Positions 43,728 through 52,735 of a stretch of DNA of 64,000 bases are shown piece after piece. Both the position numbers and the translations under genes were made by a program. The stretch comes from an uncultured Aquimarina sp. (GTDB lineage: Bacteria; Bacteroidota; Bacteroidia; Flavobacteriales; Flavobacteriaceae). The first letter of the stretch is position 1; every line of letters starts with the position of its first letter. Under the pieces are notes generated by a model. That model was not told the origin of the DNA. It saw nothing but the letters and a program-made list of their open reading frames with translations, and did no database searches. The stretch lies in the NCBI GenBank assembly GCA_947492105.1, contig CANLMN010000021.1, positions 1 to 64,000 on the forward strand. The letters are read 5' to 3'.

Positions 43728-44301
43728 CGCAGGAATATAGTTACCATGGTAACCATATTTCCATTATATAATTCACAAATCTAACAGATTTCAATCAAAA
43801 ACAAAGTCTCGTATGTTGTTTAAATGTTATTTAATCCGATTTTTATAGATATATAGAGCATGTCGTGAGATGAACTATCAGACTCTGGATATACCAATAA
43901 TTATAGATTAGCCAAAATCATTTGTAAATGTTTGTAAACGCTTATAAACGACTACAAGTACAACAAGTACCTCAATGGAGATCTACTAATTGATGGGTTT
44001 TGCATCATTGTATAGTAGCTGTGAAACCCTACGACCAGAAATACAGAAAACCAAAGACCTCCCAAAAGACCAAAAACAGCTCCTATTGCTAATGGAAATA
44101 ATTAGCAATAAATGACATAATATCAAGAGTTTAACCACTATAAACCCCTAAGAATATAATTTTTAACACCAAAAACACTGCTACTCCAATAGCAGAACAC
44201 TATTTTTAACCCCCAAAATAGCATCTCCAAAATCGTTTTCCCCCTGGATCAGTCAACTGAACATATAGCGTTTACCTATCGGCACGCCATATGCCTAGTT
44301 A
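43728..44301. repeat. Long attC-like unit, copy 2 (~575 bp)
   Basis: It is highly similar to the unit at 42,352-42,900 in its first ~300 bp and in its last ~130 bp. The HTH remnant (about 44,020-44,090) is further decayed, and an extra ~100-bp stretch (44,090-44,190) is unique to this copy. The end sequence before the next stop codon is the same GCCTAGTTATT. Confidence 0.7.
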
Positions 44302-44312
44302 TTGTGAGGAGT

Positions 44313-44990
44313 TTATTTTTTCAAATCCATTAAAAGTTTAGCGAAATCAGTATCCATTTCATATATTTTTCCTGTATTTCTACTCAAGGATAAATCGGAA
44401 TATCCATTGCTACTGGTAGGTGTGAGATTACCAGACCCAAAAATATAGAAAATTAAAGGTTGATTTTCTTGCCATTTATGATATCTGGACTCACCTGTTA
44501 TACCTCCTTTATTTATTTTTATTGGGCTGTCTTTAGTGATTACATATTTAAAAATTTCATTGGGTTTTAAATCAATCCGTTTACGATTAATTTTAAATTT
44601 TTGGGTCTTTTTGTCGTTACCAAAAATATATATTGTGTTTTTTTCGTTTAATTTATTATTTGCTCTAATTAATTCTGATTTAGCTGAAAACAAATCTAAA
44701 ATGACTACAGTCTGATTATTTACCTTACTTGATTTTATTAATTTAAAAGCATTAGCGCTGTGATTAATAGAAGTTTTCTGTAAAATTTTTAAAATGTCAT
44801 TAAAATCATTTGATACAATTTTAATTTTACTTGTAAAGTAATAATCCTCTATATCAGTTTTTGGATTAATATAAGTCAGTCCTTTATATTTTATTCTGGG
44901 AATACTATCAGCCTTTTGAATTACCTCAAAATTCTGAGCTTGTAATATGGTAGCATTAATTACTAAAACCAGTAAGATTATCCTTTTCAA
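44313..44990 (-). CDS. Cassette secreted protein of unknown function (225 aa)
   Basis: A signal peptide (MKRIILLVLVINATILQAQN) is followed by a beta-rich soluble protein (DFNDILKILQKTSINHSANA, NNQTVVILDLFSAK). No domain recognised. Its cassette has complementary boxes TTGTGAG/CTCACAA. The gene start lies ~45 bp from the cassette start. Confidence 0.65.
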   Translation of the reverse strand: MKRIILLVLVINATILQAQNFEVIQKADSIPRIKYKGLTYINPKTDIEDYYFTSKIKIVSNDFNDILKILQKTSINHSANAFKLIKSSKVNNQTVVILDLFSAKSELIRANNKLNEKNTIYIFGNDKKTQKFKINRKRIDLKPNEIFKYVITKDSPIKINKGGITGESRYHKWQENQPLIFYIFGSGNLTPTSSNGYSDLSLSRNTGKIYEMDTDFAKLLMDLKK

Positions 44991-45034
44991 ATTTATATAT
45001 TTAATAGAGTTTATTTATAATGAGAATTACTCAC

Positions 45035-45223
45035 AACGTCTCCGTATATGAAACGTAGCGTCTAAAATGACACTATCGTTTCGGATTAAACACGAGCCGA
45101 ATTTTTATTTTTTATGTTTATATTTTAATTTCTAAATATACAAAAATAAAAATTTGGCGGTCTTAATAAATAAGCAAAAACCTCTCGAAAAGCCTGTAAT
45201 AGCTATGTTTTATATACATTGTT
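45035..45223 (-). repeat. attC-like site, short type 2 (~190 bp)
   Basis: In the gene direction it begins AACAATGTATATAAAACATA and ends CTACGTTTCATATACGGAGA then CGTT. The arms are complementary apart from a few bases (GTATATGAAACGTAG against ATGTATATAAAACATAG). The interior has a second AT-rich inverted repeat (AATTTTTATTTTT/AAAATAAAAATT) between GGCGGTCTT and GAGCCG. Confidence 0.65.
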
Positions 45224-45382
45224 GTGCATAGTGCTTTTCACGTCCTCCTTGGTTTTCCGATTTTTGTTGTTTAGTTCGGATTGAGCATTGGCAAGACATA
45301 CTCTTTTACAGTTTTGGTGAAGCGTGGTTGATGCGACTGGAAATGTGTATGGCTTTGAGCGTTGGCAATTCTATGTTTTAGT

Positions 45383-45967
45383 TTAAATCCATCTTCTCAC
45401 TTTTTCCGCGTATTGTATATATTCATTTCCAAATTCACGTTTTAAAAACTCTTCCTCTAATCTTATTTGTGTATTTACGCTTAAAGTAGATAATGAGATT
45501 ATGAGTAAAGTAAATGCATTGGGAATTACAAGAAATAATCCAATATTCGCAATCATAATTCCAAGAAATATTGGGTTTCTTGAAATTGAAAACATTCCTT
45601 TTGTTACTAATTTAGTTTTGTTCTTTTCGTCAATTCCAATTCTCCAAGAATTTGCCATTTGGCTTTGAGAAATCCAGACTACAATTAATGATATAACCAA
45701 AAGTGTCCAACCAATCTTTTGTAAAATAGGATTTTCTAAATACCAAAAAGGAAGTAAATATTCGTACCACTCATTTTTGAAAGCATAGATTCCAACAACA
45801 ATAAGCTCAAAGATTGTGATAAATGTAAAAACCTTACCATTATAATCGTGAGCATTATCTGTCTTTTTAAACGTTAGCGGATTTATGCCTGTTTTTCTCC
45901 AAAGCAAAATAGACCTTAATACAAATACCAATAAAAAATATAATATCAGATAAGTAAATAATAACAT
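45383..45967 (-). CDS. Isoprenylcysteine methyltransferase-like membrane protein (194 aa)
   Basis: There are five or six hydrophobic segments, with the family motifs QSQMANSWRIGIDEKNKTK then LVTKGMFSISRNPIFLGIM (SAM/phospholipid methyltransferase, ICMT/PEMT-like) and a closing LEEEFLKREFGNEYIQYAEK. It shares a 4-kb cassette with a TonB receptor, a Fur-family regulator and a DUF6660-like protein; its precise substrate there is unknown. The 140 bp downstream to the attC-like site hold no gene. Confidence 0.7.
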   Translation of the reverse strand: MLLFTYLILYFLLVFVLRSILLWRKTGINPLTFKKTDNAHDYNGKVFTFITIFELIVVGIYAFKNEWYEYLLPFWYLENPILQKIGWTLLVISLIVVWISQSQMANSWRIGIDEKNKTKLVTKGMFSISRNPIFLGIMIANIGLFLVIPNAFTLLIISLSTLSVNTQIRLEEEFLKREFGNEYIQYAEKVRRWI

Positions 45968-46020
45968 AGTTTCTAATTTGATACAAAAGTGCTCTAAATA
46001 TCAATGCAATGGAAGTGCAA

Positions 46021-46437
46021 TTACTGACCACTACATTTATCACAAATTCCTTTTACTACCAAGTTTACATTTTCTGAAACAAAACCATCAGGCACTTTAA
46101 TTTGAGGAATTTTATGTTCTGTTAAACAAACAGTTTCGTTACAGTTGTTACAATGAAAATGTAAATGCAAATCGGTTTCAATTTCGCAATTACAACCCTT
46201 TTCACATAAAGCATATTTTGTAATTCCTGTACCATCGTCAATTTGATGTACAATATCTTTTTCTTCAAATGTTTTGACGGTTCTGTATAACGTTGTTCTA
46301 TCTGCTTTCTCAAAAGCATTTTCTATATTACTTAATGTAACAGCAATTTGCTTTTCTGCAAGGAACTTGTAGATTAACAAACGCATTGCTGTTACACGAA
46401 TATTTTTAGATTCTAATAATTCTTCTATTGTTTGCAT
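46021..46437 (-). CDS. Fur-family metal-responsive regulator (138 aa)
   Basis: Winged helix at ~12-80 (RVTAMRLLIYKFLAEKQIAV, ADRTTLYRTVKTFEE). The C-terminal dimer/metal part has paired Cys motifs (FHCNNCNETVCL, GICDKCSGQ) and a His-rich stretch (ETDLHLHFHC). This is the Zur/Fur type. It starts 2 bp after the TonB receptor stop, so it is co-transcribed with the receptor and probably controls it in response to metal (zinc or iron). Confidence 0.85.
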   Translation of the reverse strand: MQTIEELLESKNIRVTAMRLLIYKFLAEKQIAVTLSNIENAFEKADRTTLYRTVKTFEEKDIVHQIDDGTGITKYALCEKGCNCEIETDLHLHFHCNNCNETVCLTEHKIPQIKVPDGFVSENVNLVVKGICDKCSGQ

Positions 46438-46439
46438 AA

Positions 46440-48626
46440 TTAATCGTGGTCTTCGTTTCCAAATGGTTTAATTATTATACCTACACTAAATATAAATCCA
46501 TCTGTTGGTGCATATATTTCTGGAAATATAGGATTTTCGTGTGGTGGTAAAACTAATGGTGAGAACCTACTTTGTCTTCTATCTGTGAAATTTTCAAAGT
46601 TTACAAATGCACTACCAAATTTAAAATTACGCATTAATAGTAAACCCATTGTAACAAAGTCCGTTGTTTCAGTTCCGTTTGATAAAAACTGCTTTCCAGT
46701 ATAAAATGTTTCATATCCTATTCGCCATTTTTCAGATTCGTACATCAATACACTACCTGCGTTATGTTTTGCAGTTAGTGGTTTTTGTGGATTACCTGCT
46801 AAATAGTTCAATTTAGTATCTATTAGCGCATAATTTAAAAACCATCGAAAGTCTTTGTATGTAAACTTTATATTTGTTTCAGCTCCTTTGCTCAATATTT
46901 CGTCTGTTGCGTTTTCAAATGCAAACAATCCGTTATCTGTACTATTTAATAACAAACCGTTGTTTATTGCTGAAACGTAAAAAAGTTGATTAATTGAAAA
47001 CCCAATAGTTTCAAACAAGCGTGTTTGGTAATTAAAATCAAGATTTAAACCATAAGAACGTTCTGCTTTTAAGTTTGATTTATCTATACCAAGTACATTT
47101 TCGAAATTTATAAATTCTGCTTCTTCTGTGAAAATATCAGGTATTTTGTAGCCTAAACCACCACCAATTCTGCTTGAAAATCCATTGTCATTTTTATACA
47201 ATAATGAAACTCTTGGAAGTGGAAAAAATCCAAAGTCTGTGTTGTAATCTGCTCTCAATCCAGTTTCTAAAATCCAATTATCTGAAAGGTCATAAATGTT
47301 GTTTGCAAACATTCCATACGTTATATCTGTTTGGTCACGTTGTAAAGTTGCACTATCATTCTCATCAAACTTTGAAGTATATAAGTTTGTTCCAAAAATC
47401 CAATCAGCTTTTGAAGTTGCTTTTTGATAAGTAACTTCTGTAAACGTATTGATTTGTTTACCGTCAAAATTAAAATCTGGAATAGTAAGGTTTCTATCGA
47501 AAAACGAAATACTATTTTTTATGTTCAAAGAACTTATTGAATCTATTTGCGTTTTATAAACTGCTTGACTGCTCAACCTTTTTGAGATATTTTCTTCTGT
47601 ATATTGATGAATTCCATTTTCTCCACTTTCAATTTTTGTTACATCTCCACCAATTCTGTCATCGTAAGTTCCATTTAAACCAATCCAAAACGTTGTTTTT
47701 TCTGATGGATAATAAAAGAATTTTGGGTTGAATGAAATAGAAGTTGTTTTTGGTAAATTACTAAAACCATCATTTTCTGGGTCGTATACTTTTTGAGAAT
47801 GACCAGAACCATAAAGCGAAACACCAAATTTCTCATTTCGCTTGCTGTAAAATACATTTGCTGTACTTCCTAATGCTTGGGTTTGCGTTAACATAATATC
47901 TAAAGCTGGTTCTTCGTCAGGTGTTTTTGAAACCATATTTATTAAACCTGCAATTGCTCCACCACCATAAAGTGTTGAAGAACTTCCTTTAATGATTTCA
48001 AATTGTTGCAAGTCCAAAGGTGGAATTTGTAATATGCTCAAACCACTTGAAAAACCTCCGTAAAGAGGAAATCCATCTCTCAAAAGTTGCGTGTAACGTC
48101 CATCGAGTCCTTGAATCCTAATATTTGTACTTCCGCTACTTAAAGAGGTTTGTTGCATCTGTATTCCTGTACTTTCACGAAGTACCATTGAAATATTGGT
48201 AGGGTTCATAATTGCTTTTTCGCCCAATTCTTCTGCTCCAATAAATTCTATTCTTGTTGGAATTTTTTTAACGGTTCTCGTGCTTCTTGAAGATTGTAAT
48301 ACAACTTCGTCCAATTCATTTCCACCACTTTTTAATTTGAAAACTAAATCGGAACTATTTGGAATTTGAATAGTAGTTTTTAAGGTTTCATAACCCAAAT
48401 ATGAAATTATGATACTATGTTCTCCGTTTGGAACTTCTGTAAATGTTGCGATTCCGTCAAAATCCGTTACTGCTCCTTTTTCTAATTCCTCAAAATATAC
48501 TGTTGCTCCAAATAACGGTTCGTTTTCGGATTCTGAAAGGACTTTTATTAAGATATCAGAGGTTTGTGCTTTTACTGAAAAGCATATTATAATTGTGAGC
48601 ATTGCGCTCAATATGTATTTATTCAT
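46440..48626 (-). CDS. TonB-dependent outer-membrane receptor (728 aa)
   Basis: Signal peptide; a CarboxypepD_reg-like domain (about residues 24-105, ATVYFEELEKGAVTDFDG, IISYLGYETLK); plug domain (about 115-230: GAEELGEKAIMNPTNISMVL, IRIQGLDGRYTQLLRDGFPL, STLYGGGAIAGLINM); then a beta-barrel ending in a typical aromatic strand (FIFSVGIIIKPFGNEDHD). Linked to a Fur-family regulator and a DUF6660-like protein, it is probably a metal or metallophore importer. No close homologue can be named. Confidence 0.85.
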   Translation of the reverse strand: MNKYILSAMLTIIICFSVKAQTSDILIKVLSESENEPLFGATVYFEELEKGAVTDFDGIATFTEVPNGEHSIIISYLGYETLKTTIQIPNSSDLVFKLKSGGNELDEVVLQSSRSTRTVKKIPTRIEFIGAEELGEKAIMNPTNISMVLRESTGIQMQQTSLSSGSTNIRIQGLDGRYTQLLRDGFPLYGGFSSGLSILQIPPLDLQQFEIIKGSSSTLYGGGAIAGLINMVSKTPDEEPALDIMLTQTQALGSTANVFYSKRNEKFGVSLYGSGHSQKVYDPENDGFSNLPKTTSISFNPKFFYYPSEKTTFWIGLNGTYDDRIGGDVTKIESGENGIHQYTEENISKRLSSQAVYKTQIDSISSLNIKNSISFFDRNLTIPDFNFDGKQINTFTEVTYQKATSKADWIFGTNLYTSKFDENDSATLQRDQTDITYGMFANNIYDLSDNWILETGLRADYNTDFGFFPLPRVSLLYKNDNGFSSRIGGGLGYKIPDIFTEEAEFINFENVLGIDKSNLKAERSYGLNLDFNYQTRLFETIGFSINQLFYVSAINNGLLLNSTDNGLFAFENATDEILSKGAETNIKFTYKDFRWFLNYALIDTKLNYLAGNPQKPLTAKHNAGSVLMYESEKWRIGYETFYTGKQFLSNGTETTDFVTMGLLLMRNFKFGSAFVNFENFTDRRQSRFSPLVLPPHENPIFPEIYAPTDGFIFSVGIIIKPFGNEDHD

Positions 48627-48677
48627 TGAAAATGTAAAAATTAATTAACTAAAAATTCTTGACTTTTGGTCGATAAA

Positions 48678-48995
48678 TTAGCTAATCAATTGAGGCGGTT
48701 GCCAGATATTGGAATGATAATTAAACCTGTAGATTGATTGATAAACAGATAGAATTTCTGTAGAAATCTGATTGTTAATACCTAATTCAAAAGTTTGAAT
48801 TGGTTGATATGTAATTGCGATTCCACAACAATTACAAATACAAGTTATTGGACAAGTATCATCACTATCATTTTGATGATTGTGTTCAGCAGTTATTTCG
48901 TCTTGGTGTAGGTCTTCGGCATTATTTCCGTCAGAACAAGGTTTCATTGACAAACCAAGAATTAATAATGATAATATGATAGTAATAAATTTCAT
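48678..48995 (-). CDS. Small Cys-rich DUF6660-like secreted protein (105 aa)
   Basis: I use the ATG at 48,995 (MKFITIILSLLILGLSMKPC), giving a short signal before KPCSD. It has a His/Asp-rich stretch (AEHNHQNDSDD) and a Cys cluster (TCPITCICNCCG), the pattern of DUF6660 proteins found beside TonB receptors in Bacteroidota. Probably a periplasmic or surface metal-binding helper of the receptor. The remaining 49,002-49,208 holds no supported gene. Confidence 0.6.
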   Translation of the reverse strand: MKFITIILSLLILGLSMKPCSDGNNAEDLHQDEITAEHNHQNDSDDTCPITCICNCCGIAITYQPIQTFELGINNQISTEILSVYQSIYRFNYHSNIWQPPQLIS

Positions 48996-49208
48996 TGTCA
49001 CAAAGATAGAGAAATTTCAATGCAATGGTATTGCAAAGTTTTTTCTTAATTCTGTTTTGTGTTCCGTTTTTAAGCGTTGGCAAAGAACAGCTCTTTTGGT
49101 TTTTTCAGCGTTGGCTTATGTGTCGGCAAAAAACCAAATGTGCTGTTTGCGCGGTTGGCTTTTTTAGTTCAAATGTTGATGTTGAGCACGATTTTCCGCA
49201 TTATGCAC

Positions 49209-49331
49209 AACGGTTAGTATATGAAAAGTAGGCGATTTCGAAGTCCTAAACTTTCAGTTAAGCACAAAGTTTGATACGAGCTAAAAGCCTTGAATTTATT
49301 ACTATTTCGCCTATTTTTTATATACATTGTT
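49209..49331 (-). repeat. attC-like site, short type 2 (~125 bp)
   Basis: In the gene direction it begins AACAATGTATATAAAAAATA and ends TTTCATATACTAACCGTT. The arms pair closely, including TAGGCGAAATAG against CGAAATCGCCTA. This is the most typical attC-like site of the array in length and symmetry. It separates the GmrSD-type cassette from the metal-uptake cassette. Confidence 0.7.
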
Positions 49332-49340
49332 AGCCTTTCG

Positions 49341-51122
49341 TTATTCTTTTTCAGCCATTACATTTTCTCTTGTATCAATAACTTCAAATTTAATTCCGTT
49401 CAATTTTGATTTTAATTGCTCGATTATCAAATCAATTCTTTGCTCGATAAATAAGTCCAATGCGTTTTCAGGCATTTCGGGTAAACTTGACCATTCCAAT
49501 ATTTGTTCAGGGATTAAGTGTGATTTAATTGCCGTTGGAAAGTCAGGGTTTTTGTCATAGTCACAGATATATTCCAAAGGATTTTTATTGCTAATTTCTA
49601 AATTCGTTATTTGGGTCAAATACGCAATATTCATTAAAGAATTATTGTCGATAGTATTAGAACCTGGATTTTTTGCAATGTAGTCTGTTGGAAAAATGTG
49701 GTGCAGATTTGGCTTGTCAGTTGAGAAAAAGAAGTTTTCCGCAATTACATTTCTATCTGTAAATTTCCAATCTTTCGGTTGGTTAGTTGCAAAAAGTGCA
49801 AGGATTGCTCTTGAAGAAACACCTTTTGAGCTGTATGAAGCTTTTCTCAAAGTGTCTCTGTCAATTAAGAAGCGTTCAAATTGATATTCTTCCTTATTTT
49901 TCTCTTTGTTAAGAAAAGTAATATGATTTTTAATATCCGTTGTATTGCTCAATAAGTCATCTCTATGCAAACTATTAAACCAAAAATATTTCTTTAGAAA
50001 ATCGTAATCTGGACTACTGTTTTGATAGAAGTAATTTGATATTGTAAGATAGAAATATCTGTATGGGATTAATTGTGGACCTTTTAAGTTTAATGTGTTC
50101 TCAAAGAAGTCAAATGTCTTTAAAATGGCTTTTTTAGAATCCGCCCAAATTGTTTCTATTTGTTCAGTTTTTATATCATTTAAGTATCTAGGCGTAATAT
50201 TTACAATTCCTGAATTTTCGATATTTTCTCGAATTAGAATTGATAGAATTTGCAGATAGTCAAAGTCACTTAATTGTAGAAATCTACTGTTGTTAATTTC
50301 TCGAAATCCGTCTATTAACTCTCTTAAATAAAATCCGTTATCAGAGTCCGTTTTTGGTCTAAATGTTTTGGCGACAACAATATCAAAAATATCTAATGGT
50401 TTTCCTGCTTGGTTTATTCGCTCAAATATTTGGCAAACTTCTGAAACTTGAATGCCTTTTAATTCAATAAATGAAAGCCTATAATTATCAAGAACTTGTT
50501 TTATACGTCCAAGTTCCTCAATATATTGGTGGTCAAAATTTAAGTCAATTTCTGGGTGTTTGATAACTGTTTTTTGAATGTCATTATATTTTTCTTTTAT
50601 GTCAATCAGTTTTAAAATCAGTCCTTCGTCAAATTTCTTTTTCTTGCTAATATTCCTTTTGAAAGTTCCTTTTTTATCGTCTATTTCATCCCAATACAGA
50701 AATCGCTTTTTGTAGCTTTCATCATCTGTGTCGTCTGAACTTTCTACCGTAATATCTACATAAAGAGCTGGGTCAAATTCTTCTCTTCCCTCAATTTTTC
50801 CACCATAAAGTGAAGTCAGTAGGGAAGTGGTTCTTTGTTGTCCATCTAATAAATATTGATATTCAGTGCGGTTGAAATTGTCGTTAACGATTTTATGTCC
50901 GCCAATTTCTCGGTGATTTTGAAGTTTTAAATCAGTTTTCCAAACGAGAATACTACCTAACGGATAGAATTTATAAATACTGTCCCAAAGTTTTTTTACA
51001 TTTTCTTTTTCCCAAACTACGTCTCTTTGGAATGTTGGAATTTGGTAATCTTGGTTTTTCAACTCGTCAAGGTATGTTGTTATTCCTTTGTCAGTTGGTT
51101 TTATTCTGTCTGTAAAGTTCAT
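49341..51122 (-). CDS. GmrSD-type type IV restriction-like protein, DUF262 plus DUF1524 (593 aa)
   Basis: DUF262 part: PTFQRDVVWEKENVKKLWDS and YPLGSILVWK (about residues 32-65), then YLLDGQQRTTSLLTSLYGG with the DGQQR motif (about 92). C-terminal HNH-type part: PNLHHIFPTDYIAKNPGSN (about 493) with the H-x-x-P core, and MNIAYLTQITNLEISNKNPL. Fused GmrS/GmrD-like proteins cleave modified phage DNA, so this is probably a defence cassette. The end boxes are GTTAGCCTT/AAGGCTAAC. Confidence 0.75.
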   Translation of the reverse strand: MNFTDRIKPTDKGITTYLDELKNQDYQIPTFQRDVVWEKENVKKLWDSIYKFYPLGSILVWKTDLKLQNHREIGGHKIVNDNFNRTEYQYLLDGQQRTTSLLTSLYGGKIEGREEFDPALYVDITVESSDDTDDESYKKRFLYWDEIDDKKGTFKRNISKKKKFDEGLILKLIDIKEKYNDIQKTVIKHPEIDLNFDHQYIEELGRIKQVLDNYRLSFIELKGIQVSEVCQIFERINQAGKPLDIFDIVVAKTFRPKTDSDNGFYLRELIDGFREINNSRFLQLSDFDYLQILSILIRENIENSGIVNITPRYLNDIKTEQIETIWADSKKAILKTFDFFENTLNLKGPQLIPYRYFYLTISNYFYQNSSPDYDFLKKYFWFNSLHRDDLLSNTTDIKNHITFLNKEKNKEEYQFERFLIDRDTLRKASYSSKGVSSRAILALFATNQPKDWKFTDRNVIAENFFFSTDKPNLHHIFPTDYIAKNPGSNTIDNNSLMNIAYLTQITNLEISNKNPLEYICDYDKNPDFPTAIKSHLIPEQILEWSSLPEMPENALDLFIEQRIDLIIEQLKSKLNGIKFEVIDTRENVMAEKE

Positions 51123-51154
51123 TCAGTTTCTCGGTTTTTTTTAATGAAGGCTAA

Positions 51155-51714
51155 CGTAGGAATATAGTTACCATGGTAACTATATTTCCATTATATAATT
51201 CACAAATCTAACAGATTTCAATCAAAAACAAAGTCTTGTATGTTGTTTAAGTGATGTTTAATCAGATTTTTATAAATATATAGTGCATGTCGTGAGATGA
51301 ACTATCAGACTCTGGATACACCCATAATTATAGATTACCCAAAATCATTTGTAAATGTTTGTAAACACTTGTAAACGATTACTGATGCCAATATACAGCC
51401 TAATAGCATCTACTAATTGATGGGTTTTGCATCATTGTATAATAGCCATGAAATCCTACGACTAGAAATACAGAAAACCAAAGACCTCCAAATAGGTAAA
51501 AGACAACTGCTATAGCACTATGAAGTACGAATGATTTTTGAAGCCTTTGGGGTGGGGAATTAATGGGTACTGGGAAATAATTAAGTTTCTAGAAGCAGAA
51601 CATTATTTTTAACCCCAAAAAATCATCTCCAAAATCGTTTTCCCCCTTATCGAAGTGGCGGATCAGTCAACAGGCATATAGCGTTTGCCTATCGGCACGC
51701 CATATGCCTAGTTA
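51155..51714. repeat. Long attC-like unit, copy 3 (~560 bp)
   Basis: It has the perfect 24-bp palindrome ATATAGTTACC-AT-GGTAACTATAT at the start. The body matches units 1 and 2, with an HTH remnant at about 51,440-51,570 and a B arm that has AGGCATAT/ATATGCCT fully paired. Confidence 0.7.
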
Positions 51715-51726
51715 TTGTAGAGCGTA

Positions 51727-52299
51727 CTACTTTTTTTTCATAGGTGAATGTTCCGAAAGAATGACTCTGTTTTCTGGTTTAGGCATATTTGCAAAAAAAT
51801 CATCAGTTCTTTTAATAAATTCGGATAAATCTCCTTCGTAAACTTCGTTTAAAACTAATTTACAATTCTCGCGAGTAATTGAGTCCATTACACACTGATC
51901 CCAAGCTCTTTTACAGTTCCATTTTCCAACAAGTTTGGCAGTAGGCGAGGCTGTCTGATGTTCTTTCAATCTTTTTTCAACATTATCCGCAAATCCGATT
52001 TTCACTCTGTTTGGGTTAAATTCAGGAATCAGCTGAATAATATAAAAGAAGCCATACCTACTTGTTGTTAAAAGGTCATTTTTATCACTACTTTCTTCTT
52101 TGGTTTCAAAATAATTGATGAAAGTATTAGTGTCATCGGTTGACAAGCAATTAACTAAAGAACCTTTACTCGAAACTGTTTTTTGCTTTACAGGATTCAA
52201 GTCCAGTTCTTTTTTGACCTTATTCACGTGTCTCCGCACTGTGTCAACTCCGATATTTAGTTTTTCGGCAATATCATAATATGTATAATAACTTTCCAA
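51727..52299 (-). CDS. GIY-YIG-like nuclease-domain protein with N-terminal HTH (190 aa)
   Basis: The N-terminal ~35 residues form an HTH (YYTYYDIAEKLNIGVDTVRR). The C-terminal half contains GFFYIIQLIPEFNPNRVKIG followed by FADNVEKRLKEHQTASP and KLVGKWNCKRAWDQ, the GIY-YIG/T5orf172 layout (Tyr near the start, then K-I-G, then an Arg helix). Such proteins can be nucleases of defence or mobile elements. It forms a one-gene cassette with end boxes TTGTAGAGC/GCTCTACAA. Confidence 0.6.
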   Translation of the reverse strand: MESYYTYYDIAEKLNIGVDTVRRHVNKVKKELDLNPVKQKTVSSKGSLVNCLSTDDTNTFINYFETKEESSDKNDLLTTSRYGFFYIIQLIPEFNPNRVKIGFADNVEKRLKEHQTASPTAKLVGKWNCKRAWDQCVMDSITRENCKLVLNEVYEGDLSEFIKRTDDFFANMPKPENRVILSEHSPMKKK

Positions 52300-52326
52300 T
52301 ATCTTTTTTTTCGGTATGCTCTACAA

Positions 52327-52735
52327 CGTAGGAATATAGTTACCATGGTAACCATATTTCCATTATATAATTCACAAATCTAACAGATTTCAATCAAAAA
52401 CAAAGTCTTGTATGTTGTTTAAGTGATATTTAATCAGATTTTTATAGATATATAGAGCATGTCGTCAGATGAACTATCACACTCTGGATACACCCATAAT
52501 TATGGATTATCCAAAATCATTTGTAAATGTTTGTAAGCACTTGTAAACGATTACTGATGCCAAATAGCATCTACTAATTGATAGGTTTTGCATCATTGTA
52601 TAGTAGCCGTGACACCCTACGACCAGAAATACAGAAAACCAAAGGCCTCCAAACAGGTAAAAGGTAGTAGCTATTATATACCTATGAGGTACAAATGCTT
52701 TCTGAGGCATTTGAGGTGGGGTAAAATCTAAATAG
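52327..52735. repeat. Long unit, partial copy 4 (A arm plus HTH remnant, no B arm)
   Basis: The first ~300 bp match the other units. A decayed HTH segment (CCTACGACCAGAAATACAGA near 52,616) follows to about 52,735, where similarity stops. In the gene direction this is the upstream edge of the array, the position where an attI and integrase would sit in a complete integron. Neither is present. Confidence 0.65.
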
